Shown here piece after piece: positions 54,481-62,902 of a DNA stretch of 64,000 nt. Numbering within the stretch: the stretch's first letter is position 1; each line of letters opens with the position of its first letter. The notes below the pieces were generated by a model, which was not told where the DNA came from, ran no database searches, and worked only from the letters and a program-made list of their open reading frames with translations. The stretch is taken from the NCBI RefSeq assembly GCF_024347575.1, contig NZ_AP025503.1, positions 1,426,001 through 1,490,000 on the forward strand, given 5' to 3'. This DNA is from Vibrio pelagius. Lineage in GTDB: Bacteria > Pseudomonadota > Gammaproteobacteria > Enterobacterales > Vibrionaceae. A program made the translations under genes and the position numbers.

Positions 54481-54500
54481 ATTTATTTGTATGAATAAAT
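54481..54500. promoter_or_regulatory. TATTTGTAT element within ATTTATT/AATAAAT repeat (porin upstream, proximal)
   Basis: ATTTATT-TGTATG-AATAAAT, perfect 7-bp arms, containing TATTTGTAT at 54484-54492. It lies about 175 bp before the porin start. Confidence 0.45.
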
Positions 54501-54675
54501 GTTTATGTTGACCCCAATATTGCTATCGCTTCTGTGACTTATGTTTTAGTTTCGAGTTAATCATCGCAGTTATTGTGAGAGAGCTCATTCTATCGGCAAG
54601 GAGCATTTGAAGCTGCGTTTTATTTGTCTAACAATAAGACTTAATCCAATTGCGTAACAAAGAAGAGAAGGGAAT

Positions 54676-55542
54676 ATGAAAAATTCTAAAGTGGCTATTG
54701 CAGTGGTTACAACACTTTTTGCGGGTATGGCATCAGCTGCGTCTATTGATTACCGTTATGAGTACCGTGCAGCTACCGATTACACCTACGAAAAAGATGG
54801 AACGAGTGAAACTCGCCACGTTGATGCGCGCCACCAGCATCGTGTGAAATTGGGCGACAGCTTTAAGTTAGACGACAAATGGAAGCATTCAACGAGCCTA
54901 GAAATCAAATTCCATACTGACGATTCTTACTACGATGCTGACTCTGGCAGTGTTAAGAGTGGTAACAGTAAAAGTTTCTACAATGGAAACTGGTACGTTT
55001 ACGGTATGGAGATAGACAACACAGCGACTTACACCGTAAATAGTAACTGGTACCTACAAGTCGGTATGCCAATCGCGTGGGATTGGGATGAGCCAAATTT
55101 CAACGATGGTGACTGGAAAATGAAAAAGGTCACTTACAAACCTCAATTCCGTGTTGGTTATAAAGCGGATATGGGTCTGACCACAGCGATTCGTTACCGT
55201 CACGAGTACTCAGATTTCCGTAATCACACACTTTTTGGTGACACAGATAATGAAACTGGTGACAAACTAGAATCTGCACAGAAATCAAAAATCACTTTAA
55301 CAGGTTCATACAAGATCGAATCTCTGCCTAAGCTTGGTCTTTCTTACGAAGCTAACTATGTGAAGTCTTTAGACAATGTTCTTCTTTACGATAACGAAGA
55401 CTGGGAATGGGATGCAGGTATCAAGGTGAACTACAAATTCGGTTCATGGAAGCCATTTGCTGAACTTTGGTCTTCAGACATTAGCTCTCGTTCTAGTGAC
55501 CGTGAAGCTAAGTACCGTGTAGGTGTTGCTTACTCATTTTAA
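54676..55542 (+). CDS. kdgM: KdgM family outer-membrane porin for acidic oligosaccharides
   Basis: Outer-membrane monomeric porin of 288 residues. KdgM proteins pass oligouronates; here alginate oligomers are the likely cargo, given the PL7 genes downstream. A signal peptide (MKNSKVAIAVVTTLFAGMASA) precedes a 12-strand-like barrel of alternating aromatic strands (IDYRYEYRAATDY at the start and REAKYRVGVAYSF at the end, with the terminal Phe). It is rich in Lys, Arg, Asp and Tyr. The ribosome-binding site AAGAGAAGGGA is close to the ATG. The surface lipoprotein gene follows 135 bp later with no strong terminator between, so the two may be cotranscribed. Confidence 0.9.
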   Translation: MKNSKVAIAVVTTLFAGMASAASIDYRYEYRAATDYTYEKDGTSETRHVDARHQHRVKLGDSFKLDDKWKHSTSLEIKFHTDDSYYDADSGSVKSGNSKSFYNGNWYVYGMEIDNTATYTVNSNWYLQVGMPIAWDWDEPNFNDGDWKMKKVTYKPQFRVGYKADMGLTTAIRYRHEYSDFRNHTLFGDTDNETGDKLESAQKSKITLTGSYKIESLPKLGLSYEANYVKSLDNVLLYDNEDWEWDAGIKVNYKFGSWKPFAELWSSDISSRSSDREAKYRVGVAYSF

Positions 55543-55677
55543 TACGTAAAGAGGCAATAGTTTAAGGTTAGCTCTGCGCTGAGTGGAGCTATGTTTCTCC
55601 GTCATATTCCTCAATACGGATGAGAAAACCTTTTGTCTAAGAATATATAAAAGTTATAACGAACAAGAGAGTTTATT

Positions 55678-57525
55678 ATGCAGATTTCTAAAGTGGCAAC
55701 AGCGGTCGCACTATCGACTGGCTTACTTTTTGGCTGTAATAGCGATGGCTTACCTGTACCAACAGACCCTGTAGCACCATCTCCAGAATTAAAAATTACC
55801 AGCGGTTATTGGCAACTAGGTACCGCGGCATCAGTAGCAAGTTTTTCAACGGCAGGCACAGATCTTCCAAATGTGTATGTATTTAGTGAAGATGGCAATC
55901 ATAAGTACTACGACGATGATGCAACACCGGGTACGTACGTGATCAAAGACGCATCAGCATCTACTAACGATTACGATGAAGACGCCGGCACTATCTCATT
56001 TATGCTTTATGACGGTGGCACGACAATGGAAGTGTCAGGTGAGTTCACATTAACAGAGGCTTCAGGTGATACGCCTGCGTCGATGACATTCATTGACGAA
56101 GACCAAGGGGTTGATCTGTCTGGTTCAGATGAAGTTGATAACGACTCGGTTAAAGATGCTGTCACCAAAGCAAATGAAGACAATGGTATCAACAATGTCG
56201 TGCAAATCTTAGATACAAACTTTGGTGGCGCTAAAGAGGACGTCGGTGAACTGCGTCTAAAACTGTCTGAATCAGCAACAGTTTCTAGCATAGCTTCGGG
56301 TAAGTTATCCGTTGATCTGATCTACCAAGTAGATACAGACACGAGTGAAGAAGCGAACGACAACGGTAACAACGCTTACATCTCTTTGTATGGCTCAGGA
56401 ACTTCAAACACTAACCTGCATGGTGAAATCATTTTCAATGCGGGTGAAATTTTCTATCGTTCTACAGCGACTGATTCTAGCGGTAAACCACAAATCTCGG
56501 ATCAGCCTGTTGGTACTTATGAGCTAGGGGAAGACTTAGCAGTTGAAGTGAGCTGGGCAAATGGTTACTACACATTCACTATCAATGACACTGTATACGA
56601 CAATAATGGCAACGGTTTTGAATCATTCGATAAGTCAGCGGTAACGGTCATTTCATTGAAGTTGGGCGATACATCGAACACCACTCATTACGAACTTATC
56701 GCAGATAACTTAGCGGTTTATTCGAACGATGTGACTGATAATCAAGTCGTTTTCGAAGACGATTTTGATAGCTATGTTAACGGTGCTGTTTTAGGTGGCT
56801 CGGACCCATACAATAGCAGCAGTGCGGAAGCGACAGTTGTTACTGAGGGTGAAGGCCCGACTGACCCTGTACCGGGTGAAGTGACGGATGACTTCGAGAG
56901 TTACACTACTGGCATTCGTATCGATGCAGCGAACAGTGCTTATGTTATTAAAGGTGACAAAGACGGTGATGATGAGACAACGATTGTTGCTGAAGTAAGT
57001 ACTGAACAAGCGAGCTCAGGTGATAAGTCACTGCTGCTGAATGACAACTCAGGTTTAGGTAAACCAGTTGTGTCTCGAACTTTTGCTAAAGGTGCAGAAT
57101 CAGGTTCAGTTTCAACGAAAGTTTATGTTCCCGCAGACGGCTATGTTAAATCAACGTACCTTTACTTAGGTGATTCGACTTCGGGCGCTTCGGGTAGCCG
57201 TTTCACAGAACTAATATTTGGTAGTTCAACTCTTAAATTTAGAAACGAAGATGGGGATCAGAAGGATTTAGCAAACTACGCGCAAGATACATGGGTAGAT
57301 GTCACTCTTGCATGGGAACCTAATACTGTGAGCTCTGGCTATGATGTAACAATCACAGTTAATGGTCAGGAGTACACTTCGTATGAAGATGGCGGTCAAT
57401 CTTACTCTCTAGTCGCTGAAAATGCCTCTGAATCTGCACCGACGTTGTTTGCTTTATACGTAGGTGATAACTCTAGCAGTGGCACATACAGCTACTTTGA
57501 CGACTTAGATTCTGAATTATTCTAA
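55678..57525 (+). CDS. Surface lipoprotein with two jelly-roll, carbohydrate-binding-like modules
   Basis: Predicted lipoprotein of 615 residues: signal peptide with lipobox LLFGC (Cys20), then a small N-terminal domain (about 35-145). It continues with a lectin-like beta-sandwich (about 170-365, with LSVDLIYQVDTDTSEEAND and VEVSWANGYYTFTINDTVYDNNG) and a second beta-sandwich (about 395-612, with DDFESYTTG, VDVTLAWEPN and the terminal YFDDLDSELF). Asp/Glu-rich loops suggest calcium binding. No lyase motif is visible. It sits between the porin and the CBM32-PL7 lyase, so binding alginate at the cell surface is the best guess. I do not recognise a named family. Confidence 0.85.
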   Translation: MQISKVATAVALSTGLLFGCNSDGLPVPTDPVAPSPELKITSGYWQLGTAASVASFSTAGTDLPNVYVFSEDGNHKYYDDDATPGTYVIKDASASTNDYDEDAGTISFMLYDGGTTMEVSGEFTLTEASGDTPASMTFIDEDQGVDLSGSDEVDNDSVKDAVTKANEDNGINNVVQILDTNFGGAKEDVGELRLKLSESATVSSIASGKLSVDLIYQVDTDTSEEANDNGNNAYISLYGSGTSNTNLHGEIIFNAGEIFYRSTATDSSGKPQISDQPVGTYELGEDLAVEVSWANGYYTFTINDTVYDNNGNGFESFDKSAVTVISLKLGDTSNTTHYELIADNLAVYSNDVTDNQVVFEDDFDSYVNGAVLGGSDPYNSSSAEATVVTEGEGPTDPVPGEVTDDFESYTTGIRIDAANSAYVIKGDKDGDDETTIVAEVSTEQASSGDKSLLLNDNSGLGKPVVSRTFAKGAESGSVSTKVYVPADGYVKSTYLYLGDSTSGASGSRFTELIFGSSTLKFRNEDGDQKDLANYAQDTWVDVTLAWEPNTVSSGYDVTITVNGQEYTSYEDGGQSYSLVAENASESAPTLFALYVGDNSSSGTYSYFDDLDSELF

Positions 57526-57542
57526 ATCATATAATTTAGTGT

Positions 57543-57571
57543 AAAAGAGGCCATTTTGGCCTCTTTTTTTT
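57543..57571 (+). terminator. Terminator after the lipoprotein gene
   Basis: AAAAGAGGCC/GGCCTCTTTT stem with a 4-nt loop followed by a run of T. Confidence 0.92.
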
Positions 57572-57741
57572 GCTTTCTATCGAGCAGAGTGACGTAGCCT
57601 ACGCTTATCTTGAACGAAAAAATAGGGCATAAAACAGTGAGATCATGTTTGGTTCTTTGCTTCAATTAGACTCCGATCTCATTTATCTATGATTCGATGG
57701 CGCTGTATAAGAGCGCGATCTCATTTATGACTTTTTAAGGG

Positions 57742-57750
57742 TATTTGTAT
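57742..57750 (+). promoter_or_regulatory. TATTTGTAT element ahead of the CBM32-PL7 lyase (distal)
   Basis: Exact copy in GGTATTTGTATTACTTT, 159 bp before the start codon. Confidence 0.4.
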
Positions 57751-57862
57751 TACTTTATTATGTTTATACTTGTGTCATTAGCGTGAAGGACATAGGTAAT
57801 ACAACGCTTGGAGCGTGGCTTAATGGCTGGGTTTCATGCCGATAAGGTATCTTGTCTTCGTC

Positions 57863-57876
57863 TTATAATACAAATA
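57863..57876 (-). promoter_or_regulatory. TATTTGTAT element ahead of the CBM32-PL7 lyase (proximal, inverted)
   Basis: Minus-strand reading TATTTGTATTATAA. It contains TTGTATTATAA, identical to the element in front of the SDR gene. It lies 33 bp before the start codon. Confidence 0.45.
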
Positions 57877-57909
57877 ATTCAAACTTAAGCATTAAAGGTA
57901 AAAGGTCTA

Positions 57910-59478
57910 ATGAAAAGTATCTATCTAAAAAGCTTGCTTGCATCTTCTATCGTTCTAGCTGTTGGTTGCGCAAGTACCTCAGCGCCCGTAGCAGATCAGT
58001 TTCCAAATAACAAAGAGACAGGTGAGCCACTTCTAACGCCAGTCGCTGTTACAGCAAGTAGTCATGACGGTAACACTCCTGAACAGCTAATTGATGGCAA
58101 CATCATGACTCGTTGGGCTGCGAACGGTAATGGCGAGTATGCAACATTGGATTACGGTTCAGTTCACGAGTTTGATGCGGTTCAAGCATCGTTCAGTAAA
58201 GGTAATGAGCGTGTCACTTCATTTGATATTCAAATGAGTGAAGATGGCGAGAACTGGGTTACAGTGCTTAAAGATCAGAAAAGTTCTGGCCGCGCTCTAG
58301 GTTTAGAGCGTTTTCAGTTTGAGCCGGCTGTAAAGGCGCGTTACGTACGTTACGTGGGTTATGGCAATACTAAGAACCAATGGAACTCAGTAACAGAGCT
58401 TGCTGCGGTGAACTGTGGCATTAACGCATGTCCTTCAAACCATATTATTTCTGATGCTGTAGTGGCGGCAGAGGTAGACATGATCGCGCAGATGAAAGCC
58501 GAACAAAAGGCACAGAAAGAGCTGTTGAAGAAGAACCGTAAGGGTGACTTTGGTGCGCCATTAGTACGCCCTTGTGAGACAACGGTAGAGTGTGATCTTT
58601 CTAAGCCAATGCCAACCCCGACGTTGCCAGCAACTCCACTTGCAACTAATGCTCCGGGTGAGAACTTTGATTTAACTCGTTGGAAGCTGACAACACCTTA
58701 TGACCACAATCAAGATGGTCGTGCCGATGACGTTGATGAGTGGGATCTAGCACACGGCTTCCAGAACGAAGACATCTTCTTTACAGCTGAAGATGGCGGT
58801 ATGGTATTTAAGAGTTACGTGAAAGGCGCACGTACTTCGAAGAACACAAAATACGCTCGTACTGAACTACGTTCAATGTTGCGTGCGGGTGAAAAGTCAC
58901 ACAAAACCAAAGGTGTGAACCCGAATAACTGGGTATTTAGCTCTGCTCCAATTGAAGATCAACAAGCGGCTGGTGGTGTAGATGGTACACTGAAAGCAAC
59001 ACTGAAGATCGACCATGCTACAACAACGGGTCAATCTCATGAGGTGGGTCGTTTCATTATCGGCCAAATCCACGACAAAGACGACGAGCCAATCCGTCTG
59101 TACTACCGTAAGCTACCAAACCAAGCGACAGGTACGGTTTACTTTGCTCACGAGAAAACCAAAACAGGTACAGAAGACTACTACGGCCTGGTTGGTGATA
59201 TGACGGGTGAAATCGGTGATGACGGTATCGCACTGGGTGAGAAGTTCAGTTATGAAATTGATGTGAAAGGCAACATCATGACAGTAACGCTTATGCGTGA
59301 AGGCAAAGAAGATGCTGTTCAAGTCGTGGATATGAGTGACAGTGGTTACGACGAAGGTGGTCGCTACATGTACTTTAAAGCTGGTGTTTACAACCAGAAC
59401 ATGTACGGTGAGCCAGATGACTACGTGCAAGCAACATTCTACGAGCTAGATGCAACATACGGTGAGTTCCAAGGCTAA
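57910..59478 (+). CDS. Alginate lyase, CBM32-PL7 lipoprotein
   Basis: Alginate lyase of 522 residues that cleaves alginate by beta-elimination. It has a signal peptide with lipobox LAVGC (Cys20), an F5/8 type C (CBM32) domain (about 40-175, ending AAVNCG), a Lys/Ala-rich linker (about 185-245), then a PL7 (Alginate_lyase2) domain (about 255-520). The three PL7 catalytic motifs are intact: YARTELRSML (Arg317), QIHD (Gln386, His388) and YFKAGVYNQ (Tyr494). The QIH type is usually linked to polyG or mixed activity. It is likely anchored to the outer membrane. It has its own promoter region and a terminator, and is convergent with the tandem PL7 gene. Confidence 0.95.
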   Translation: MKSIYLKSLLASSIVLAVGCASTSAPVADQFPNNKETGEPLLTPVAVTASSHDGNTPEQLIDGNIMTRWAANGNGEYATLDYGSVHEFDAVQASFSKGNERVTSFDIQMSEDGENWVTVLKDQKSSGRALGLERFQFEPAVKARYVRYVGYGNTKNQWNSVTELAAVNCGINACPSNHIISDAVVAAEVDMIAQMKAEQKAQKELLKKNRKGDFGAPLVRPCETTVECDLSKPMPTPTLPATPLATNAPGENFDLTRWKLTTPYDHNQDGRADDVDEWDLAHGFQNEDIFFTAEDGGMVFKSYVKGARTSKNTKYARTELRSMLRAGEKSHKTKGVNPNNWVFSSAPIEDQQAAGGVDGTLKATLKIDHATTTGQSHEVGRFIIGQIHDKDDEPIRLYYRKLPNQATGTVYFAHEKTKTGTEDYYGLVGDMTGEIGDDGIALGEKFSYEIDVKGNIMTVTLMREGKEDAVQVVDMSDSGYDEGGRYMYFKAGVYNQNMYGEPDDYVQATFYELDATYGEFQG

Positions 59479-59537
59479 GCCAACTCTCTACATCGCAACT
59501 TACTCTATCTCATAGAAGAAAATGATAGAGACTAGCA

Positions 59538-59567
59538 AGCCAGCAACTTTTGTTGCTGGCTTTTTTA
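59538..59567 (+). terminator. Terminator after the CBM32-PL7 lyase
   Basis: AGCCAGCAAC/GTTGCTGGCT stem, 4-nt loop, six T. Confidence 0.92.
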
Positions 59568-59577
59568 TGTGCGTACA

Positions 59578-59617
59578 AAAAAGCCATAGAGTCTTTAACG
59601 GATTCTATGGCTTTGCT
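59578..59617 (-). terminator. Terminator after the tandem PL7 lyase
   Basis: On the minus strand AAAGCCATAGAATC/GACTCTATGGCTTT stem followed by TTTTG. It is back-to-back with the plus-strand terminator. Confidence 0.85.
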
Positions 59618-59672
59618 ATTGGTTGTCTTGTGGAGAGCTTAGTGTGTCTAGCTCTCCACTGGTAACAGACGA

Positions 59673-61424
59673 TTACTGTGTATGTTCGGTCGATACTTCA
59701 CTAAAGCTAACGTCGAAGATCTCGCCTTGATACTTGTCATCAGGCTTGAACTGAGGGTAGATGCCAGCTTTAAAGTAAAAGGCGATGTCATCACTTGCCC
59801 AGTCGCTGCTTAGAGTGACGGTGTCACCATTCATGTCGGTATACTTCTCGCCCCAATTGATTTGATGAGAAACCTTATTGCTACCATCTGGATCTGTCGT
59901 CGCCAGGAAAAGCCCATCCTGTGTGGCACGGATAATGTAGCGCCACTCTTCATTGGCAGCGTATTGACCTAAAGTTACGCTAAATGGTTCACAGTTGGTG
60001 CAGTCTTGGTTATCACGAGAAAAATTATCATTAAGGATGACTCGTACTGGCCTGTCATGGCCTTCCCAAAGTAACTTGACCAGCGCTTGCTTGATTTTCC
60101 AGCCGTGGATTTGTCCCAATACCACTTTAGGGCGCTGTTTACTGAAGTCGAGATCTGGGTACTCATTGATTTGCAATTGTGCTTCAAGAGTATGATTTTT
60201 TGCTTTCGTTCGAAGATCGTTGAGATACCAACTGGTGCCTTCGTCACTGGTGCTGCAGTCTGGGTTATCTGAGCTGGTGTAAAGCTCTCTTAGCTCGGAG
60301 CGAATATAGCTAGAGTTGGCGGTTGATGTGCCGTATCCCATATCCGCTCGAAAGTGCATCTGACCATCCACCACATTGAAGTAAGAGACATCGATGTCAT
60401 TGTCATAAATGTTGCTGTCGTTCGACAACACACCTTTACTTGAATTACAGCGTTCTGGCTCTAACTCAGCGGCACTCGTACCGCCACTCCCATACCAGTT
60501 ATCCTTGCTGGGTGGGATGGTGATCTTCCAGTCTTCAATGTTCCATTTAGCCGAGGTATCAATAACCTCTTTGTTGTAGGTTAATTGGCTAAACTGAGCT
60601 TTTCCTTCGCCGTTTTCGAATTGGTTATAGATACCGGCTTTAAAGTAACTGAGTAGGTGCGACCAGTAAGAGATATCGATAGTCGCTTTGGATTCATCGT
60701 TTACTTCGATGGACAGCGTATTTTCGAAAACTGAAACTTCGAAACGGGTAAAGTCCTTCAAGTCGGCCTTGCCTAAATCATAACGGTCGTAAGAGTTACC
60801 ACAGTTGCTCGCATTCGAAGCTTGGCTGCAATCCAATGCGTTATTTTTTATAACCGCCCAGTAGTGACCGGTTAAACCATCTCTCTCTTGCTCCCAAACA
60901 ATACGAACCAATGGGTGAGGGATATAACCTGTTCCATCTGAATGGGTACCTTTATTGTGGATCTGTAGAAAAGTGACTTCATCATGATCAGCGGGTGAGT
61001 TAGCCATAGCGAGATCAATCTCAGGTAACTTGACTTCCGCATAGAAAGTGCGTTTCACGCCGCTTTCACTGACATCAAAATTCTCTAACTCGCGTACCTC
61101 TGAGCGCATCTTGTAATTCGACATTTTGAATACAAGATTATCAGTGTCTTCCTCAGCGTAAAAGTAGTCACTTTGGTAGTCATCGAACGCTCCGTCTTTA
61201 ACCTCGGAAGTTTTATTACCTTCGCTGCCATTAGGGTCTGAAACCTGTAGATCAGAGTTGTCGAGAATGTTCTGATACTTTGCAATGCTATAAGGCGCGA
61301 CGGTCTCGCGAACAGGGTCGGTTGGATCGATTGGTTGATCAGGCTCGCTTGAAGAAGAAGAGCTGCTACCACACCCTGCTAAGAGTATCGTCATCACTGC
61401 AGCTGAAATGGGTTTTATTTTCAT
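59673..61424 (-). CDS. Alginate lyase with two tandem PL7 domains, lipoprotein
   Basis: Exported lyase of 583 residues: lipobox LLAGC (Cys18), a Ser-rich tether, then two complete PL7 (Alginate_lyase2) modules. Module 1 (about 42-288) has MRSEVREL (107-111), QIH at 154-156 and YFKAGIYNQ (Tyr266). Module 2 (about 294-575) has IRSELREL (375-379), QIH at 438-440 and YFKAGIYPQ (Tyr556). Both sets of catalytic residues look intact, so two active sites are predicted. An upstream ATG at 61466 is in frame, but the signal peptide starts at 61424. The two modules are diverged, so the duplication is not recent. It is convergent with the CBM32-PL7 gene. Confidence 0.93.
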   Translation of the reverse strand: MKIKPISAAVMTILLAGCGSSSSSSSEPDQPIDPTDPVRETVAPYSIAKYQNILDNSDLQVSDPNGSEGNKTSEVKDGAFDDYQSDYFYAEEDTDNLVFKMSNYKMRSEVRELENFDVSESGVKRTFYAEVKLPEIDLAMANSPADHDEVTFLQIHNKGTHSDGTGYIPHPLVRIVWEQERDGLTGHYWAVIKNNALDCSQASNASNCGNSYDRYDLGKADLKDFTRFEVSVFENTLSIEVNDESKATIDISYWSHLLSYFKAGIYNQFENGEGKAQFSQLTYNKEVIDTSAKWNIEDWKITIPPSKDNWYGSGGTSAAELEPERCNSSKGVLSNDSNIYDNDIDVSYFNVVDGQMHFRADMGYGTSTANSSYIRSELRELYTSSDNPDCSTSDEGTSWYLNDLRTKAKNHTLEAQLQINEYPDLDFSKQRPKVVLGQIHGWKIKQALVKLLWEGHDRPVRVILNDNFSRDNQDCTNCEPFSVTLGQYAANEEWRYIIRATQDGLFLATTDPDGSNKVSHQINWGEKYTDMNGDTVTLSSDWASDDIAFYFKAGIYPQFKPDDKYQGEIFDVSFSEVSTEHTQ

Positions 61425-61463
61425 TATGTTGATTACTTTGGTTTTTCGAAAGCAGTATAATGT

Positions 61464-61472
61464 CATTTGTAT
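61464..61472. promoter_or_regulatory. CATTTGTAT element ahead of the tandem PL7 lyase
   Basis: One-base variant of the TATTTGTAT element in CATTTGTATTATTTTA, 40 bp upstream of the lyase start on the opposite strand. Confidence 0.35.
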
Positions 61473-61666
61473 TATTTTAACTCAAATATGCAGTGTGAAA
61501 TTTGTGACTCGATAGAGTGATAATTGTGTCAATGAGGGTTGAGCTGCTCAAATTGCGGTCGAATAGTCAAATACGCAGGAATAGTTGCTTTTCATAAGCT
61601 TATTAAAGAGATATGAAAGAACGATTTTGATAGATTAAGAACATTCGATCCTCTTAGCGAGACACC

Positions 61667-62896
61667 ATGAAAATCCTTCACACGTCAGATTGGCATCTTG
61701 GTCAAAACTTTTACAACAAAAGCCGTAAAAATGAACATCAGCAATTTCTAGATTGGTTACTGCAACAAGTCGTTGAACAGAGTGTCGATGCCATTATCGT
61801 TGCTGGTGATATCTTTGATACCAGCACACCACCGAGCTATGCACGTGAGATGTATAACAAGTTTGTCGTAGACTGCAGCAAATTGAACTGCCAATTAGTT
61901 TTGCTTGGCGGAAACCATGACTCAGTTTCAGTACTTAAAGAGACACAGCAACTGCTCAAGTACATGGGAACCGATGTGATTCCAAACACCAATGAAGATT
62001 ACTCAACACAGGTACTTCCTTTGAAAGGAAAGTCTGGCGAGGTTGAGGCCTTGGTGTGTGCGATTCCATTTATTCGTCCACGTGACGTGTTGACAAGTCA
62101 AGCTGGTGTCTCTGGTGTCGAGAGGCAGAAACAGCTGGGGGATGCGATTAAACAGCACTACGCTAGCGTGTATCAAGCAGCGGTGGCGCAGAGAAAACAG
62201 TATGGTGAGTCCACTCCTATCGTTGCGACCGGGCACTTAACCGCTATGGGTGTGCAACAGTCTGATTCAGTTCGCGACATCTATGTGGGCAATCTAGATG
62301 GATTTGCTGCGGATGGCTTCCCACCAGCCGATTACATCGCTCTGGGTCATATCCATCGACCACAGGTGGTAGCGAAGCAAGAGCATATTCGTTACTGCGG
62401 CTCTCCAATTCCACTCAGCTTTGATGAACTTAAATCAACCAAGCAAGTGTGTATTGTCGAGTTCGAACAAGGGCAACGCACTATTTCTCAACTGAACGTT
62501 CCCACCTTCCAACCACTCGCTGAAATTAAGGGCGATCTTGAAAGCATTGAGACACAGTTAAACCAATATATTGGTCTCGATGGTGAGCAGAGTGTGTGGT
62601 TGTCGATAGAAGTGCAAACCCAAGACTATTTGTCTGATCTTCAAGAGCGTGTCTCTCGATTAACACAAGATCTGAATGTAGAAGTATTGCAATTACGACG
62701 AGCACGGGAAAAGCGTAATCAGACATTGAATCAAGAGTCTGCAGAAACGCTGTCGGAGTTGAGCCCAATGGAAGTGTTTGAAAAACGTATCGCACTGGAA
62801 GAGTTTGAAACTGAATCAGAAAAAGCACGTTTAGAGCGTATGACTGTGACTTTCAAACAAGTGATGACAGAAGTGAGTGACGGAGAGGTTGAGTAA
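61667..62896 (+). CDS. sbcD: Exonuclease SbcCD, nuclease subunit D
   Basis: Mn-dependent nuclease subunit (Mre11 homologue) that, with SbcC, cleaves DNA hairpins and processes double-strand breaks. The 409-residue protein shows all calcineurin-like phosphoesterase motifs in order: SDWHLGQ (6-12), GDIFD (about 49), GGNHDS (about 84), GHLTAMG and LGHIHRP. The C-terminal part is the capping and SbcC-binding region. sbcC begins 6 bp after the stop codon, as in other bacteria. Confidence 0.97.
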   Translation: MKILHTSDWHLGQNFYNKSRKNEHQQFLDWLLQQVVEQSVDAIIVAGDIFDTSTPPSYAREMYNKFVVDCSKLNCQLVLLGGNHDSVSVLKETQQLLKYMGTDVIPNTNEDYSTQVLPLKGKSGEVEALVCAIPFIRPRDVLTSQAGVSGVERQKQLGDAIKQHYASVYQAAVAQRKQYGESTPIVATGHLTAMGVQQSDSVRDIYVGNLDGFAADGFPPADYIALGHIHRPQVVAKQEHIRYCGSPIPLSFDELKSTKQVCIVEFEQGQRTISQLNVPTFQPLAEIKGDLESIETQLNQYIGLDGEQSVWLSIEVQTQDYLSDLQERVSRLTQDLNVEVLQLRRAREKRNQTLNQESAETLSELSPMEVFEKRIALEEFETESEKARLERMTVTFKQVMTEVSDGEVE

Positions 62897-62902
62897 GCTG
62901 CT

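Larger units (their letters stand above)
53939..54675. promoter_or_regulatory. Long T-rich region upstream of the KdgM-like porin
   Basis: 737 bp with no credible ORF. It has a hairpin-like CTCGG/CCGAG near 54007-54036, then a long pyrimidine-rich tract and two exact TATTTGTAT copies (54354-54362, 54484-54492). The second sits inside a perfect ATTTATT/AATAAAT inverted repeat (54481-54500), and a further TTGTCTAACAA is at 54624-54634. It probably contains the porin promoter, operators and a long leader. Confidence 0.55.
57526..57909. promoter_or_regulatory. Intergenic region with terminator and promoter of the CBM32-PL7 gene
   Basis: 384 bp. After the terminator at 57543-57571 it contains one TATTTGTAT copy on the plus strand (57742-57750) and one on the minus strand (57868-57876), the latter 33 bp before the lyase start. 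No ORF is visible. Confidence 0.55.
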
